A stretch of 64,000 nt of DNA. Origin: Photobacterium angustum. Its GTDB lineage: Bacteria; Pseudomonadota; Gammaproteobacteria; Enterobacterales; Vibrionaceae. Of this stretch, positions 1 to 10,900 are shown in pieces (within the stretch, counting starts at the first letter, position 1; each line of letters opens with the position of its first letter). The stretch lies in the NCBI RefSeq assembly GCF_003026365.1, contig NZ_PYOM01000002.1:248001-312000 (forward strand), read 5' to 3'. Under the pieces are notes generated by a model. It ran no database searches. It was given only the letters and a program-made list of their open reading frames with translations, and was not told the origin of the DNA. The position numbers and the translations under genes are program-made.

Positions 1-86
1 TACCAGAGCATGAAAAAGCACGTCTAAAAGAGCTAACACCAGCAAACTACATTGGTGATGCTGTTAAGCTAACTGACAAGCTATAA
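1..86 (+). CDS. purB: Adenylosuccinate lyase, 3' end only
   Basis: Only the last 27 codons are in the window (frame from base 3, TAA at 84-86). They read ...EHEKARLKELTPANYIG... and then a short acidic/lysine tail, which matches the remembered C-terminus of gammaproteobacterial PurB (EKARLK.MTPANYIG). PurB is cytosolic and catalyses two steps of purine synthesis: release of fumarate from SAICAR and from adenylosuccinate. The gene is cut by the window edge, so nothing can be said about its catalytic residues. It is followed by a strong hairpin terminator. The call rests on about 25 residues, but they are distinctive. Confidence 0.85.
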   Translation, partial: PEHEKARLKELTPANYIGDAVKLTDKL

Positions 87-106
87 TTTCGTTATAAACG
101 AGATCA

Positions 107-143
107 TAAAAGGCGAGAAGGTTGACCTTTCTCGCCTTTTCTT
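107..143. terminator. Bidirectional rho-independent terminator (purB / OmpA lipoprotein)
   Basis: The stem AAAGGCGAGAAGG pairs with CCTTTCTCGCCTTT around a short GTTGA loop. T-rich sequence follows on the plus strand and A-rich sequence on the other side, so it can end both purB (plus) and the lipoprotein gene (minus). Confidence 0.85.
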
Positions 144-160
144 TATCTCGAATTTATCGA

Positions 161-661
161 TTAGACTTCCGTGAACATCACCAAACCACGGCGGTTCAAT
201 GCATTGGCTTTTAAGCTATGTCCTTTCACTATGGGATTCTTCTCGCCAAAATATTTCACTTCAAACTGGTAATGACTTTCATCAATTCGCGCTTTTAAAT
301 AGCTTTCAATCGCATGTGAACGACGCAGCGATAAAGCTTCATTGTAGCTATCACTGCCTTGATAGTCGGTATGACCTGCAATTAATATATCACCTGAAAG
401 TGGCTTAATTTTAGCAATAAAACCATCTAACTCTTTAATATCTTCTGATTTTAAAACCGCTTTATCAAAGTCAAAATGCGAGATCAAAGACAAGTATATT
501 TTCTTATCTTCCGCTATTGTTTTCGACTTAAGCTCTGCAATTAAAAGCTTCTTCACGGTGAGATCATCAAACTTATTGATGTTTTCTTGGCTAACATAAG
601 TATCCGTTGAGCAACCACCCAATAACGCTAATAAACATAATACGAAGAGTGATTTTTTCAT
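161..661 (-). CDS. OmpA-family outer-membrane lipoprotein
   Basis: This 166-residue protein begins with a lipoprotein signal peptide (MKKSLFVLCLLALLGGC, lipobox cysteine at residue 17). Residues about 60-165 form an OmpA-C/MotB-like peptidoglycan-binding domain: SHFDFDKAVL at its start, then AGHTDYQGSDSYNEALSLRR, and NRRG near the end. These are the usual landmarks for meso-diaminopimelate binding. It probably sits in the outer membrane facing the periplasm and grips peptidoglycan. Its ATG overlaps the stop of the upstream barrel gene (TAATG), so the two are translationally coupled. That context suggests it anchors or stabilises the barrel and, indirectly, the giant repeat protein. The specific function is inferred. 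Confidence 0.85.
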   Translation of the reverse strand: MKKSLFVLCLLALLGGCSTDTYVSQENINKFDDLTVKKLLIAELKSKTIAEDKKIYLSLISHFDFDKAVLKSEDIKELDGFIAKIKPLSGDILIAGHTDYQGSDSYNEALSLRRSHAIESYLKARIDESHYQFEVKYFGEKNPIVKGHSLKANALNRRGLVMFTEV

Positions 662-3600
662 TAGAATTTACCTACTAAGTTAATGAAGACGCCTTTCGCG
701 TTGTAATCATCGTTATGTACTAAATCATCATCAAATTTAGAAAAGTTATAACCCACACCAATTTTCACATTATCATTAATATGTTTATTCACAGACACTA
801 ATGCACCTTGCTCTAAATCATCGGTCACACGATCTTTTTTCCAGTGATACTCACCCGTTACATCCCAATCTTTCATCACTTTATAGCTTGCACTGACACC
901 AGTTAGGAAGATCTCGTTCTTCACTGGCACATCACTGCTGTCTTTACGTTTATAAAGCTCAGATTTTTTCTTGTAAGCCCCTTTCAAACCAACATCAACA
1001 TGGGCATTGACCGAATAAATCGTTTCACCTTCAATAATATGGCTCTTCTCATTATTGGTATCTTGCTCTTTTGAACGGTCAGTTTGATCGTAGTCTTCTA
1101 AATAGGTGTAGCGAGTTAAAAAGTTCAAGCGATCATTAAAAATAGGACGATAAGCTAAACCCACACTACTTTCTGTGTAGCGTTCAACGACTTCGTTTTT
1201 CGTTTCATCTTTAGATTTCGAGTAATTAAACTTACCAAACAAGGTGTATTCATCGGTAAGGTGATGGACATAACGGTTAGTGGTAACAAATTGAGTAACT
1301 TTGCTATCACCTTTATCGACACGGTATTCCACTTTATTTTTTAAACTGTAATCGTCTTTATCAACCGATGTATAAATACTAATCCCACTTCGCTCAATAT
1401 CACCATTATCAGTACTTTTTAAGTTACTCTTTTCAAACGCAATCCCCGCGTCAATGTCATCACTCACATCATAATCAAAACCAAAGGAATTCACTTTCCC
1501 TTTGCCATTATTATCATCCACAAACTGATTCTCTTGATAGAACGATAACGAATCAGTTAGATCGGCTTTCTGACCAAAAACAATATTATTTTCGTTATCA
1601 TAATCTTCTTGGATATAACTCGCATAAGTGGAATAGTCATCGTTAACTTGGTAATCTACTTTCGCTTGCAGAGAATCGCCGCGATCACCTGTGGCATATT
1701 CACCGGATAACGTCCAGTCATCATTCAGTGCAAACTCGGCACCCACTGCAACGCTATCGTCCTGATCAAAACTCTGACTGGCATTAACGGTTTTCTGCCC
1801 TTTAACGTAAACACTGTTGTCATCATTAAATTCATAATCGGCACGAACGCCTACCAAATCACCAGAGCTTTGCTGAGCATCATTATTAAGCTCATTAACA
1901 TGACGACCAGCTGCGGCAATTTTTAGATATTCGGTAACTCGGTATTGAGCTTCGACTTCAACACGTTCGGTATCAGTAACTGTTTTACCGCCGCTGTCTT
2001 GCTCATCTAAATGATCAAATCGGGTAGTTAATTGTGTACGATCTCCAAACTGCAAACGTAGCTTCGAGCCATAAGCTAATTGTGCCAAGTTATCGTCTTG
2101 ACTAGCATAGGAGTAATCCAAGTCTTTATCACGGTACCAAGCTTCAATATCGTTACCGACAGCACCAAAAGTTTCAGGCATAAGATCATATAAACTTGCA
2201 ACAGCATGAACTTGGATCATGTCACCTTGACGTTTAGCACTTGGATCAGTATTTTCAATTTTATCGAAACTTAAACCACCGTCTTTTGATAAATAGTTAC
2301 TGTCCGTTTGCTGCCCTTCAGAGTGAGAGAACTCCGCAGTTAAATAGCTTCCTTCCGTTGCTTTTAAAGTTAAATCAGCGCCTGATAACTGGTAGTCCTG
2401 GTTATCTTTTTGCTCTTGTACGTAAGTACTGCCAAGCGCAATATTATCGGTAAGCCAACCTTTTACACGACCACCAGCAGTCATTTGCTCTAGTGATTCG
2501 CTACCGTTTGGCACATATTCATAATCAACCGATAAGTAGTTTTCTAGATCGTTACTGGTTGATGAATCTAATACCCCATCACTACCAGATTGTGACTGCT
2601 GACTTAATGGTTTATTTAGCACAATACGACCTTGAAACGGGTTAATGGTATAATCACGACCCGATTGCAAGGTTTTACGGCTTTCCACAACACCTGTTTT
2701 ACTGTTACGCACAACGAGAGTGACTTTGTCGCTGCCTGGTACAATTTCACCGTGACGAGTGCTGTATAAGCTACCGCCAGTACCTAAGAATTCATCATGA
2801 GAAGATAAGGTGTCAGCTTGTGAAGCAAAAGCGGTAACAGCAAGCCGATCATCACCAAATGACGTGGTTTGACGAGTACGATAATCCCCTTTAAAACCAT
2901 ATAAGCTACGGCTGTAATCTGCGTTTTCAGTACCTGTTAATCCAGTATTGAAATTACCCCACATGGCACTAGATTTGTCATATTGCACATCAAGATAGAC
3001 TTTACCTTTGGTATTAACTACTTTCTCAATATTGGCTTCATCACCATAGTTGCCGTAATACATTTCGTCGTCATCGTCTAAGATGTCAAATACCGTTGTG
3101 TCGTCTGCGGCAAACGGATGTTTGAACATATCTTTTAACGCCGATTCTTTGGTATCAACATGGGCAACAACCTGAAGCTTGTCGCCAAACTTACCTTGAC
3201 CGAAATACGCTAATCGACCACGGTTATAAATATCACCTTGGTATTGTTCATCAACAGCAAGTACGTCTTTATTACCAGAAACATGGTTACGGCCAAAATA
3301 CAGATCCACTAAACCAGCTTGAGCATAGTAAGTATCGGGAATACGAACAAATAGCTGGTAATCACGCTCTTTGCCATCGTCATATTTCACTTTAACTGGG
3401 AACATATACGCATCTGTCGGCAAGTACTTTTCAACATACAATTTGCCATCTTCAACATCATACTCATCATCACCAATGGTTACAGTATCAACACCTTTAA
3501 GTCCTGTACCCATCATTTTTGCCATGCCTGATGACGTGGGAATGTTATGACGCATCAATGTTGCACGACCGTAACTGCGCTTTTCATTGTTATCAAGTTT

Positions 3601-4191
3601 ATCGATTTCCACTTGTTTATCAGCACGGACTAAATCAGTAACACCGAGTGTCGATACATCCATGTTGCCATCTTTATCCCAAACCTTGAGTCTAAAGATC
3701 AGCTGCTCTCCTGCTTTGAACTGATAGCCAGTCTCTGTATTACCATCCCACTCAATATCAAAGTCATTACTCAGCTCATTACCTTTCAAGACTTTTAATG
3801 GCTGAGATAAATGACGATCTTTGCCACGATAAACTGAGAGTTGCCACTGCTTAATATAATGAGAGTAATTAGTTTGAATATTAAAGCGAAGGCTATCTGT
3901 CACCTTATTATGCTCAACTTCCACCTCATCACTGAGATCCACATTAAGTTCGGGTGAAAACTTAGTAATATCACGAGTAGCCCAAATAGCTCCCTCATCA
4001 AGATAGATACGAGAATTGTCTTTCTGAGTATGAATATCAGTTTTAATATTGGTTGACTCTGAGCTTAATAATGTCAACTCAGGCTCTGATGTTTGAGTCG
4101 TATTTTGATCGATGACAGATTGCGCTTGTACCATTAATGGGAACGCTGAAATGATTAATACTGTTATTTGACTTAATTTAAACGTTTTCAC
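661..4191 (-). CDS. Large outer-membrane beta-barrel protein, partner of the giant DUF11 protein
   Basis: This 1,176-residue protein has a Sec signal peptide (MKTFKLSQITVLIISAFPLMVQAQ). The start is GTG at 4191, with AAGAGG five bases upstream. Residues about 60-170 look like an Ig/FlgD-type periplasmic fold (ending FRLKVWDKDGN). The middle, about residues 300-560, carries motifs I associate with large barrel or surface proteins of Proteobacteria: DLYFGRNHV, MWGNFNTGLTG, GTGGSLYSTRHGEIVPGSDKV, and YTINPFQGRIVLNKPL. The second half is a run of alternating acidic and aromatic amphipathic strands ending in LVGKF with a terminal Phe, typical of an outer-membrane barrel. It is coupled by TAATG to the OmpA-type lipoprotein and lies downstream of the giant repeat gene. 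An export or anchoring platform for that protein is the likeliest role. I know no characterised homologue. Confidence 0.7.
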   Translation of the reverse strand: MKTFKLSQITVLIISAFPLMVQAQSVIDQNTTQTSEPELTLLSSESTNIKTDIHTQKDNSRIYLDEGAIWATRDITKFSPELNVDLSDEVEVEHNKVTDSLRFNIQTNYSHYIKQWQLSVYRGKDRHLSQPLKVLKGNELSNDFDIEWDGNTETGYQFKAGEQLIFRLKVWDKDGNMDVSTLGVTDLVRADKQVEIDKLDNNEKRSYGRATLMRHNIPTSSGMAKMMGTGLKGVDTVTIGDDEYDVEDGKLYVEKYLPTDAYMFPVKVKYDDGKERDYQLFVRIPDTYYAQAGLVDLYFGRNHVSGNKDVLAVDEQYQGDIYNRGRLAYFGQGKFGDKLQVVAHVDTKESALKDMFKHPFAADDTTVFDILDDDDEMYYGNYGDEANIEKVVNTKGKVYLDVQYDKSSAMWGNFNTGLTGTENADYSRSLYGFKGDYRTRQTTSFGDDRLAVTAFASQADTLSSHDEFLGTGGSLYSTRHGEIVPGSDKVTLVVRNSKTGVVESRKTLQSGRDYTINPFQGRIVLNKPLSQQSQSGSDGVLDSSTSNDLENYLSVDYEYVPNGSESLEQMTAGGRVKGWLTDNIALGSTYVQEQKDNQDYQLSGADLTLKATEGSYLTAEFSHSEGQQTDSNYLSKDGGLSFDKIENTDPSAKRQGDMIQVHAVASLYDLMPETFGAVGNDIEAWYRDKDLDYSYASQDDNLAQLAYGSKLRLQFGDRTQLTTRFDHLDEQDSGGKTVTDTERVEVEAQYRVTEYLKIAAAGRHVNELNNDAQQSSGDLVGVRADYEFNDDNSVYVKGQKTVNASQSFDQDDSVAVGAEFALNDDWTLSGEYATGDRGDSLQAKVDYQVNDDYSTYASYIQEDYDNENNIVFGQKADLTDSLSFYQENQFVDDNNGKGKVNSFGFDYDVSDDIDAGIAFEKSNLKSTDNGDIERSGISIYTSVDKDDYSLKNKVEYRVDKGDSKVTQFVTTNRYVHHLTDEYTLFGKFNYSKSKDETKNEVVERYTESSVGLAYRPIFNDRLNFLTRYTYLEDYDQTDRSKEQDTNNEKSHIIEGETIYSVNAHVDVGLKGAYKKKSELYKRKDSSDVPVKNEIFLTGVSASYKVMKDWDVTGEYHWKKDRVTDDLEQGALVSVNKHINDNVKIGVGYNFSKFDDDLVHNDDYNAKGVFINLVGKF

Positions 4192-4970
4192 TAGAACCTC
4201 TTGTCGGTCACTACGCTGATTTAAAAACGTAGTAACACTGATACGAGCACTTTATTCTGAATTTTTTATCCCTTTATTTTGCTCGCTATATATTGATGTT
4301 CTGTACAAGCAAAATTACGTAAAGGCTGATATGAAGAGGCTAACAATTGCTGTTAAATGGGTTAACTCATAAGTATTGAAATGTTTTGATTTTGAATTTC
4401 AGAGAAAAAAACACTGTTTACGTCAATTAATATAAAATACAGGGCAAAATAAAATCATCATGAAAAATTAAGAGAAGTAGAATTTCTACCCTCTTAATAT
4501 AAAAAAAATAAACAATTAAAATCATAAACTTGCAAGAAAGATTGTATAAATTTATCATAACGAAAAGTTTTGAATCCAATTTTCAGAATAGTATTAGCAA
4601 CCAGATTAAAAGCAATTTATTACTACTTCTTATTGTTTTATCTAAAAATTACGATTAAAACCCTTCCGTTCTTTAATCATAAGAAATTAAAATTATTTCG
4701 CTGTATCAATTTATTTTTAAATATTTCACATCTCATAGATAGGTGTTAATACTCGTCAAAGCATATAGTGAAATATATCTAGAGATATAAAACAGCAGGA
4801 CAAGATAGATTAATACGTACACTGTTATTCATTACTATATAAATGATGGGCCAGTACTCATTAAATTAATGGGTATGGGAGCGACTCTTTGATATCAAAA
4901 AGAGTCTGTAAAAATAGATATTAAAAAGGCTGATGAGAATGCATCAGCCTTTGATTTATCACTTAACTAA
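4192..4970. other. Intergenic region between the giant gene and the barrel gene
   Basis: This is 779 bp of very AT-rich DNA without a credible ORF. At its right end is the terminator of the giant gene (4921-4953). A second inverted repeat, GACTCTTT / AAAGAGTC (4883-4890 and 4899-4906), has no T-run typical of a terminator. The promoter of the barrel-lipoprotein pair must lie here, but I could not fix one confidently because the whole interval is AT-rich. Confidence 0.6.
4921..4953 (-). terminator. Rho-independent terminator of the giant DUF11 gene
   Basis: Read on the minus strand, AAAGGCTGATG pairs with CATCAGCCTTT around a six-base loop and runs into TTTTT, about 20-50 bases after the stop codon. 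It separates transcription of the giant gene from that of the barrel gene downstream. Confidence 0.85.
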
Positions 4971-7900
4971 TTAATGTTTGGTCTGAACACTGAAGTTAAA
5001 CTTCGCCAGTGCGTGTGGTGTTATACGCTGCACTTTAGGGTTTTCACTGATCACTTTCATTCCTGTTGGTAAAGAATCAGTATCAACTTTCACAAGGAAG
5101 TTCTTACCTTTATTGTCTTTTACCCATTGATCAGGAATATGGTAACGACCAAATTGGTCGGTTTCGATCTTGATCCCTTCCGTGGTAATTAAACGAACTC
5201 CAGGAATACCATCTTCATAAATACCCACGTTTTCAATCACGATTTCCCAAACATATCCTGTTTTTGCTTGGTATAGATTACGTGTCACATTGAGGTTCTC
5301 CGCTGAAAGCCCTTGTTTGGTATCACCAGTTAATGTGCGCGTGATCTTACCATCAGTACCAAAGTGAACATGAGTACCGTTGCTTGTTGTTACGCTAAAG
5401 GCAAACGATGTAGCTGTTGTCGTTTTGAAACGGAGCACAGCTTTGTTACCTTGTTTCAAGGTTCGGTTTTGCGATTGGCCCATCAATGTTTTCACTGTAA
5501 TAGCACTGCTAATAGGTGCTGCTTGTTTCACATCACTCACTACTGTCGTTTTACCGTCACGCATTAAGGTTGTTGAATTAGCAACATAATCCCCTTTCGG
5601 AAAGTCCGTTTTTACAGTAATGCCTTTCGCTGTTGCATCGGCTTGGAAGCCATCGCCATTTAAGTCTTCAAATACTTTACCTATGATGGATGCCGTATCA
5701 AATAACTTATCCGCTTCGACTTCAACTGTCGCTTTATCGGTATTCGACTTATCTTCACCTCGTATCTGCGCAACGGCGGTATTCACATATTTACCAAATG
5801 TCACCCCGGTACTAACACGCATTAAATAACGTACACGTACTTTCTCATTTGATTTCAGGTTAACTTTTCTAAAGGTTAATTGCCCCGACATCGCTGGCTC
5901 TTGGCTCAAAGGTTCATCATCTGGCGTATCAAATTCACCATCAGAGCCACTGTGAACGATTTGGGTTGAACCCTCAACATACTGAAAACCAGCAGGGTAA
6001 TGATCGACAACCGAGACATCATAGAAGTTCGCTTTATTGTCGTTCTCCACTATCACTTCATACTCAACCACATCACCCACTTGTGCTGTTGCTTTTGATG
6101 CTGTTTTTGTTAGCTTCAAGTCGTATTCTGGGAGCATAGGTTTTACTGTTGATGCTAGCTTTCCTATATTAATGTTACGAGGTGTCGCTTTAACAATTGC
6201 CTTGTTATCTAAATAAAAGGCTGCATAGTCGATAACACCCACTAAATTTTTATCTACTGTGGTCGTAAAGGTATAAACCACTTTACTGTGTGGAGCGATG
6301 TGCAATCCCGTTTGTACATCTTTACCATCAGTGTAACTACCTACCGTTGTACCACGTTCAGTTCCTGTCGCTTTCGTTACGATTCTCCAATCTGTGTAAG
6401 CTGGGATTTGACGACCGCTATAATCTGCAGTATTCACTTTTGAAAACTCACTCATAAAGCCAACATTGTTAGCAAATGCGTCCGTATTATTTTCTAAAGT
6501 AATGGTATAAACCACGGTTCCACCCAGAACATAGATAAATTCGTCATCCCCCGTATTATTAGCATCATAGTCCGTTGTCGTAACAATAGTACCTGTAATA
6601 TCAGGTTGTAATGGCGGTACAAAATTACTAGGAATATCCTGATCATTCACCGTTGCAATATTTTGCAAAGATCCATTAGCACTATCAACCACAGTACCAA
6701 TGACTCTAAAGGTAACAGTCTGCTTTGGAGGCAGATCAAGTAAGAACTGAGTCTCTGTTTGCGCTTGAACCTGTGCGCCTTGTGGAACGGTCTCTACAAC
6801 AAACTTTGTGCTGCCTTTTACAAAAGCAGGACCTATTGAGCCATCGCGGTATTTCACCTCTATCTCACTCATATCATCATTAACAACCATGTCATCAATC
6901 ATGTTGTTCGATGTATTAGTGATGCTTAACTCAAAGCTTAAACCCTTATTAATAATATAATGTGATTCAACACTTGCTTTGGTTGCTTCAAAACTAGTTT
7001 TCTCAGGCTTTACGGTTGCCGTTGACTCCTGCTTGTTCTCACCAACTGTTATACTCGCAGTGTTAGTAATATCATCGATAATATCATTAGCAGCAGTGCC
7101 TATTACGGTGAATATCACAGCATCTAGCGGCGCAATATCCATCACCACATTCACATCTTTATTTTCAGGTAAATCTTGCTTTAGTTTGTTTAAATCGACA
7201 TCCATCACTTTGGTGTTTTCATCACCAGCAATATAACTCACTTTCCAATGTGTTAATGCGGGTGTTGATTGACCTAAATTTGTTGTTGCTTCTATTTTGC
7301 TGATCAGATCTTGTAGCTCTACATGAGCGGCAAAACCTGCACCAGTATTTTCAACTTTAATATCAAAACCTACTTCACCACCATTTTGGTAGGTTGGGTT
7401 CATTGCTTCTTTGGTTAAAACAACAGCCCCTTCAATAGGCTCAATTGTCACTTCAGCATTATGATCATCACCATTAGTGTCGATGGCATGAGCGATATTG
7501 GTAATAGATCCAATCACGTTCTTATTCACATTTGCAGCAATATTTACCACCACTGAAGCGTTAGGCGCGATATCTAAAATGATACTTTCATTGCTTTCTT
7601 GCCTAACAACCTTGCTATCACCTAAGTCAGCAATTTTCATCACAAGCGAATTGGCATCAAAAGCACTGCCTGTTAATGGTGACGTTGGTGTGCCACCAGC
7701 AATTTCAGCTTCAATTTTTGATACTTCATCTTTGATATTTATGCTCGTCGCCCAACTCGCTTTGGTGTTATTCACTGTCACTGTGTAATTCACGGTTTGA
7801 CCTGGAACAAACTCGCTAATATCAGCTGTTTTCTCAATCGTGATTTCAGATGCTTCTGGCGTGATAATCACTTCATTTGAAGCTTGATCATTCGCATAGG

Positions 7901-10900
7901 CAGTATTGGCAATATTACCGACAACATCGCTTGTAACCTGAGCATCAACGGTTATCACCGCTTCACTGTTTGGCGCTAAGTCCACTAATGCCGATAAACT
8001 ACGATCAGGATTAGGTTTGACATAACCTTCGCCAGTAGTGACCTTGCCAGATATCACTTTGATTGATGATTTATCAAAAGCTAACCCTGTTCGATGACCT
8101 GCAAGTTCAGTTGTAATGCTATTAAATGCATCTGTCACTTTTACATTTGTTATCCATGCATCTGAATTATTCTTCAGAGTTAGGCTGTACGTCATGGTGT
8201 CACTCGGTACAAACGTTGGCTTGTTTACGGCTTTCTCTAGCGTAAATTCACCTTGCGTTGGAGTAATTATCGCTTCAGCAGATTTATTACCCGCCATTGC
8301 CACATTAGTAATATCCCCAACAATATTGCTTGCAACATTCGCCTCAATGTTAAAGTGTACTTTGCCATGTGGCGCAAGACTTACCATTGCCGATTCACTA
8401 GTAGTATTTATATCAACAAAGCTACCAAGGCTACCTTCAGATGTTGCTGAAGCCTTAATCGTTGCTGGATCAAACGCAGCTACTTTTGTACCAGTTGGAT
8501 CAAATGCTTCGATTTTTGATACTTCATCTTTTAGCAGTACATCCGTTACCCAGCTATCAGAATCATTTAACAATGTAACTGTGTAAGTGATCTTCTGACC
8601 TTGAATAAAGGTATCAGTATCAGCGCTCTTAGTTAACGCAAAGTCCCCTTGCTCTGGCGTAATTGTTACCGTTTCAGATGGCGTATTTTCTTCACCTGCA
8701 TAAGCGGTGTTATCAATTGCACCAATCACGTTATCAGCTACAGTAGCCTCAATCGTAAAAGTAACGTTACCGTCAGGTTTAATATCTGCAATAGCATCAA
8801 TATTGTCAGTGACGTTATTGGTTACAGATGAGCCATCAGATGCTTTAGCAACTACTGATACAACGCTGAATACCACACCTTTAACGGGTGAACTCGCGCT
8901 ATGTGCGATATCAGCTTCAATCGCTTTTAGATCATCTTTAATCGGGAAGTTATCTAACCATGTACCACCTGTATTTTTTACTGTTACTGTATAAGTGACT
9001 GGTTTACCCGGCACAAAGGTTGCCTTATTAACCGATTTAGTAATAGTAAAGTCACCACTCTTAGGAACAATCGTTACCTCTGCCGTTTTATCATTCGCCG
9101 TTGCGACATTGGTAATATCGCTAACCACGTTTTCAGCGACTTTAGCTTTAATTGTTAGCTCAACAGCACCTTTAGGAGCAAGATTCACTACCGCTGATTC
9201 ATTAGCAAGATCAGATTCGATATAGCTTTTATCTGTTCCCTTTACATGCCACTCATAGCTAATACTTGACGATTCAAATGCATTTTCATCATTACCATCG
9301 TGAGATAGAGCCATGATCTTAGAAACTTTATCTGATAACTGAATATCAGTGATCCAGCTATCACTGCTGTTTTCAAGTGTCACTACATAAATCACTTCCT
9401 GACCTGTCACGAACTCAGCAATATCTGCCGTTTTCGTTAAGGTAAAGTCACCTGATTCTGGTGTAATTGTCACCATCTCTGATGGTGTGTTGTGATTACC
9501 TGCGTAGGCTATGTTATCGATATTGCCGATAACATTCGCTGCTACCGTTGCTTTAACCGTAAATGTCACACTGCCTTGCGGCTTAATGTCAGCCGTTGCA
9601 TCAATAGTATCGGCTGCTGTGTTAGTAACTGTTGAATCTGGCGTTGAAGATGCTGTTACTTCAATTGCACTAAAGGCATTGCCTTTCTCTTTACTGCCTG
9701 AAGTTCCAATCACATCAGTTTGGATTGCTTTTAGATCATCCTTAATTGGAAGATCATCTAACCACGTACCGCCTGTGTTATTTACGGTAACGGTATAAGT
9801 AACAACTTGTCCCGGTACAAATGTTTTAATATCCGCTGATTTATTAATATCAAATTCACTTGCTTTAGGAGTAATTGTCACATCTGCGGCTTTATCATTG
9901 GCTATTGCTTCATTGATAATGTCACCGACAATGTTGTCAGCTACTTTCGCCTTAATGGTAAAGATCACTTTGCCTTTTGGCGCTAAAGATACCGTCGCTG
10001 ATTCATTCGCTGAATTAACATTAACAAAGCTCTTAATTGCACCTTCTGATATCCAAGTAAAGTTAATACTAGATGCGTCAAATGCAGGTACTTTTACTCC
10101 AGCATGAGAGTCAGCAACAATCTTCGTTACTTGATCTTGAAGTGAAATATCGGAGATCCAAGCATCGCTACTATTACTTAACGTTACGCTGTACGTTACT
10201 TCTTGACCGGTTACATATGTCTCAGTATCTGCTGTTTTGGTTACCTCAAAATCACCTTGCTTAGGCGTGATAGTGACAATTTCAGAAGGCGTATTATCAC
10301 TTCCTGCATAAGCGGTGTTATCAATTGCACCAATAACGTTATCCGCAACGACAGCTGTCACTGTAAATGTCACCGACCCTTTCGGTTTAATATCAGCTAC
10401 AGCGTCAATGTTATTCGCTACTTTGTTTGTAACAAATGAGCCATCAGATGCTTTCGCTTCTACTGATACAGAGATAAAAGCTACGCCTTCAGTCGGTGAT
10501 GTCGCATCATGAGCAATATCAGCTAAGATAGTCGTTATTTCATCCTTGATCGGCAAATCATTCAGCCACGCATCACCTGTATTTTCTACTGTGATGGTGT
10601 AGTTGATCTCTTGCCCAGGCGTGAAAGTTTTATCTTCATCTGCCACCTTTTTATCAATAATAAAGCCACTACTTTGTGGTGGGATCTCCTGTGAACTGTT
10701 ATCTAAACCATTCACAAATGCGTGGTTAGGTTCAATCACACCAACCGCGGTATCTTTAATCATTGCCTCAACGGTAAAGTACACGGTTTGTTGTGGCGCA
10801 ATATCCAGTTCAGTATCAAGCTGCTTATTATCTAAAGGCGTATTTACAGGTACAAAGGTATCAGGCAAGCCAGATACACCACCTTCAACACGATAAGTAA

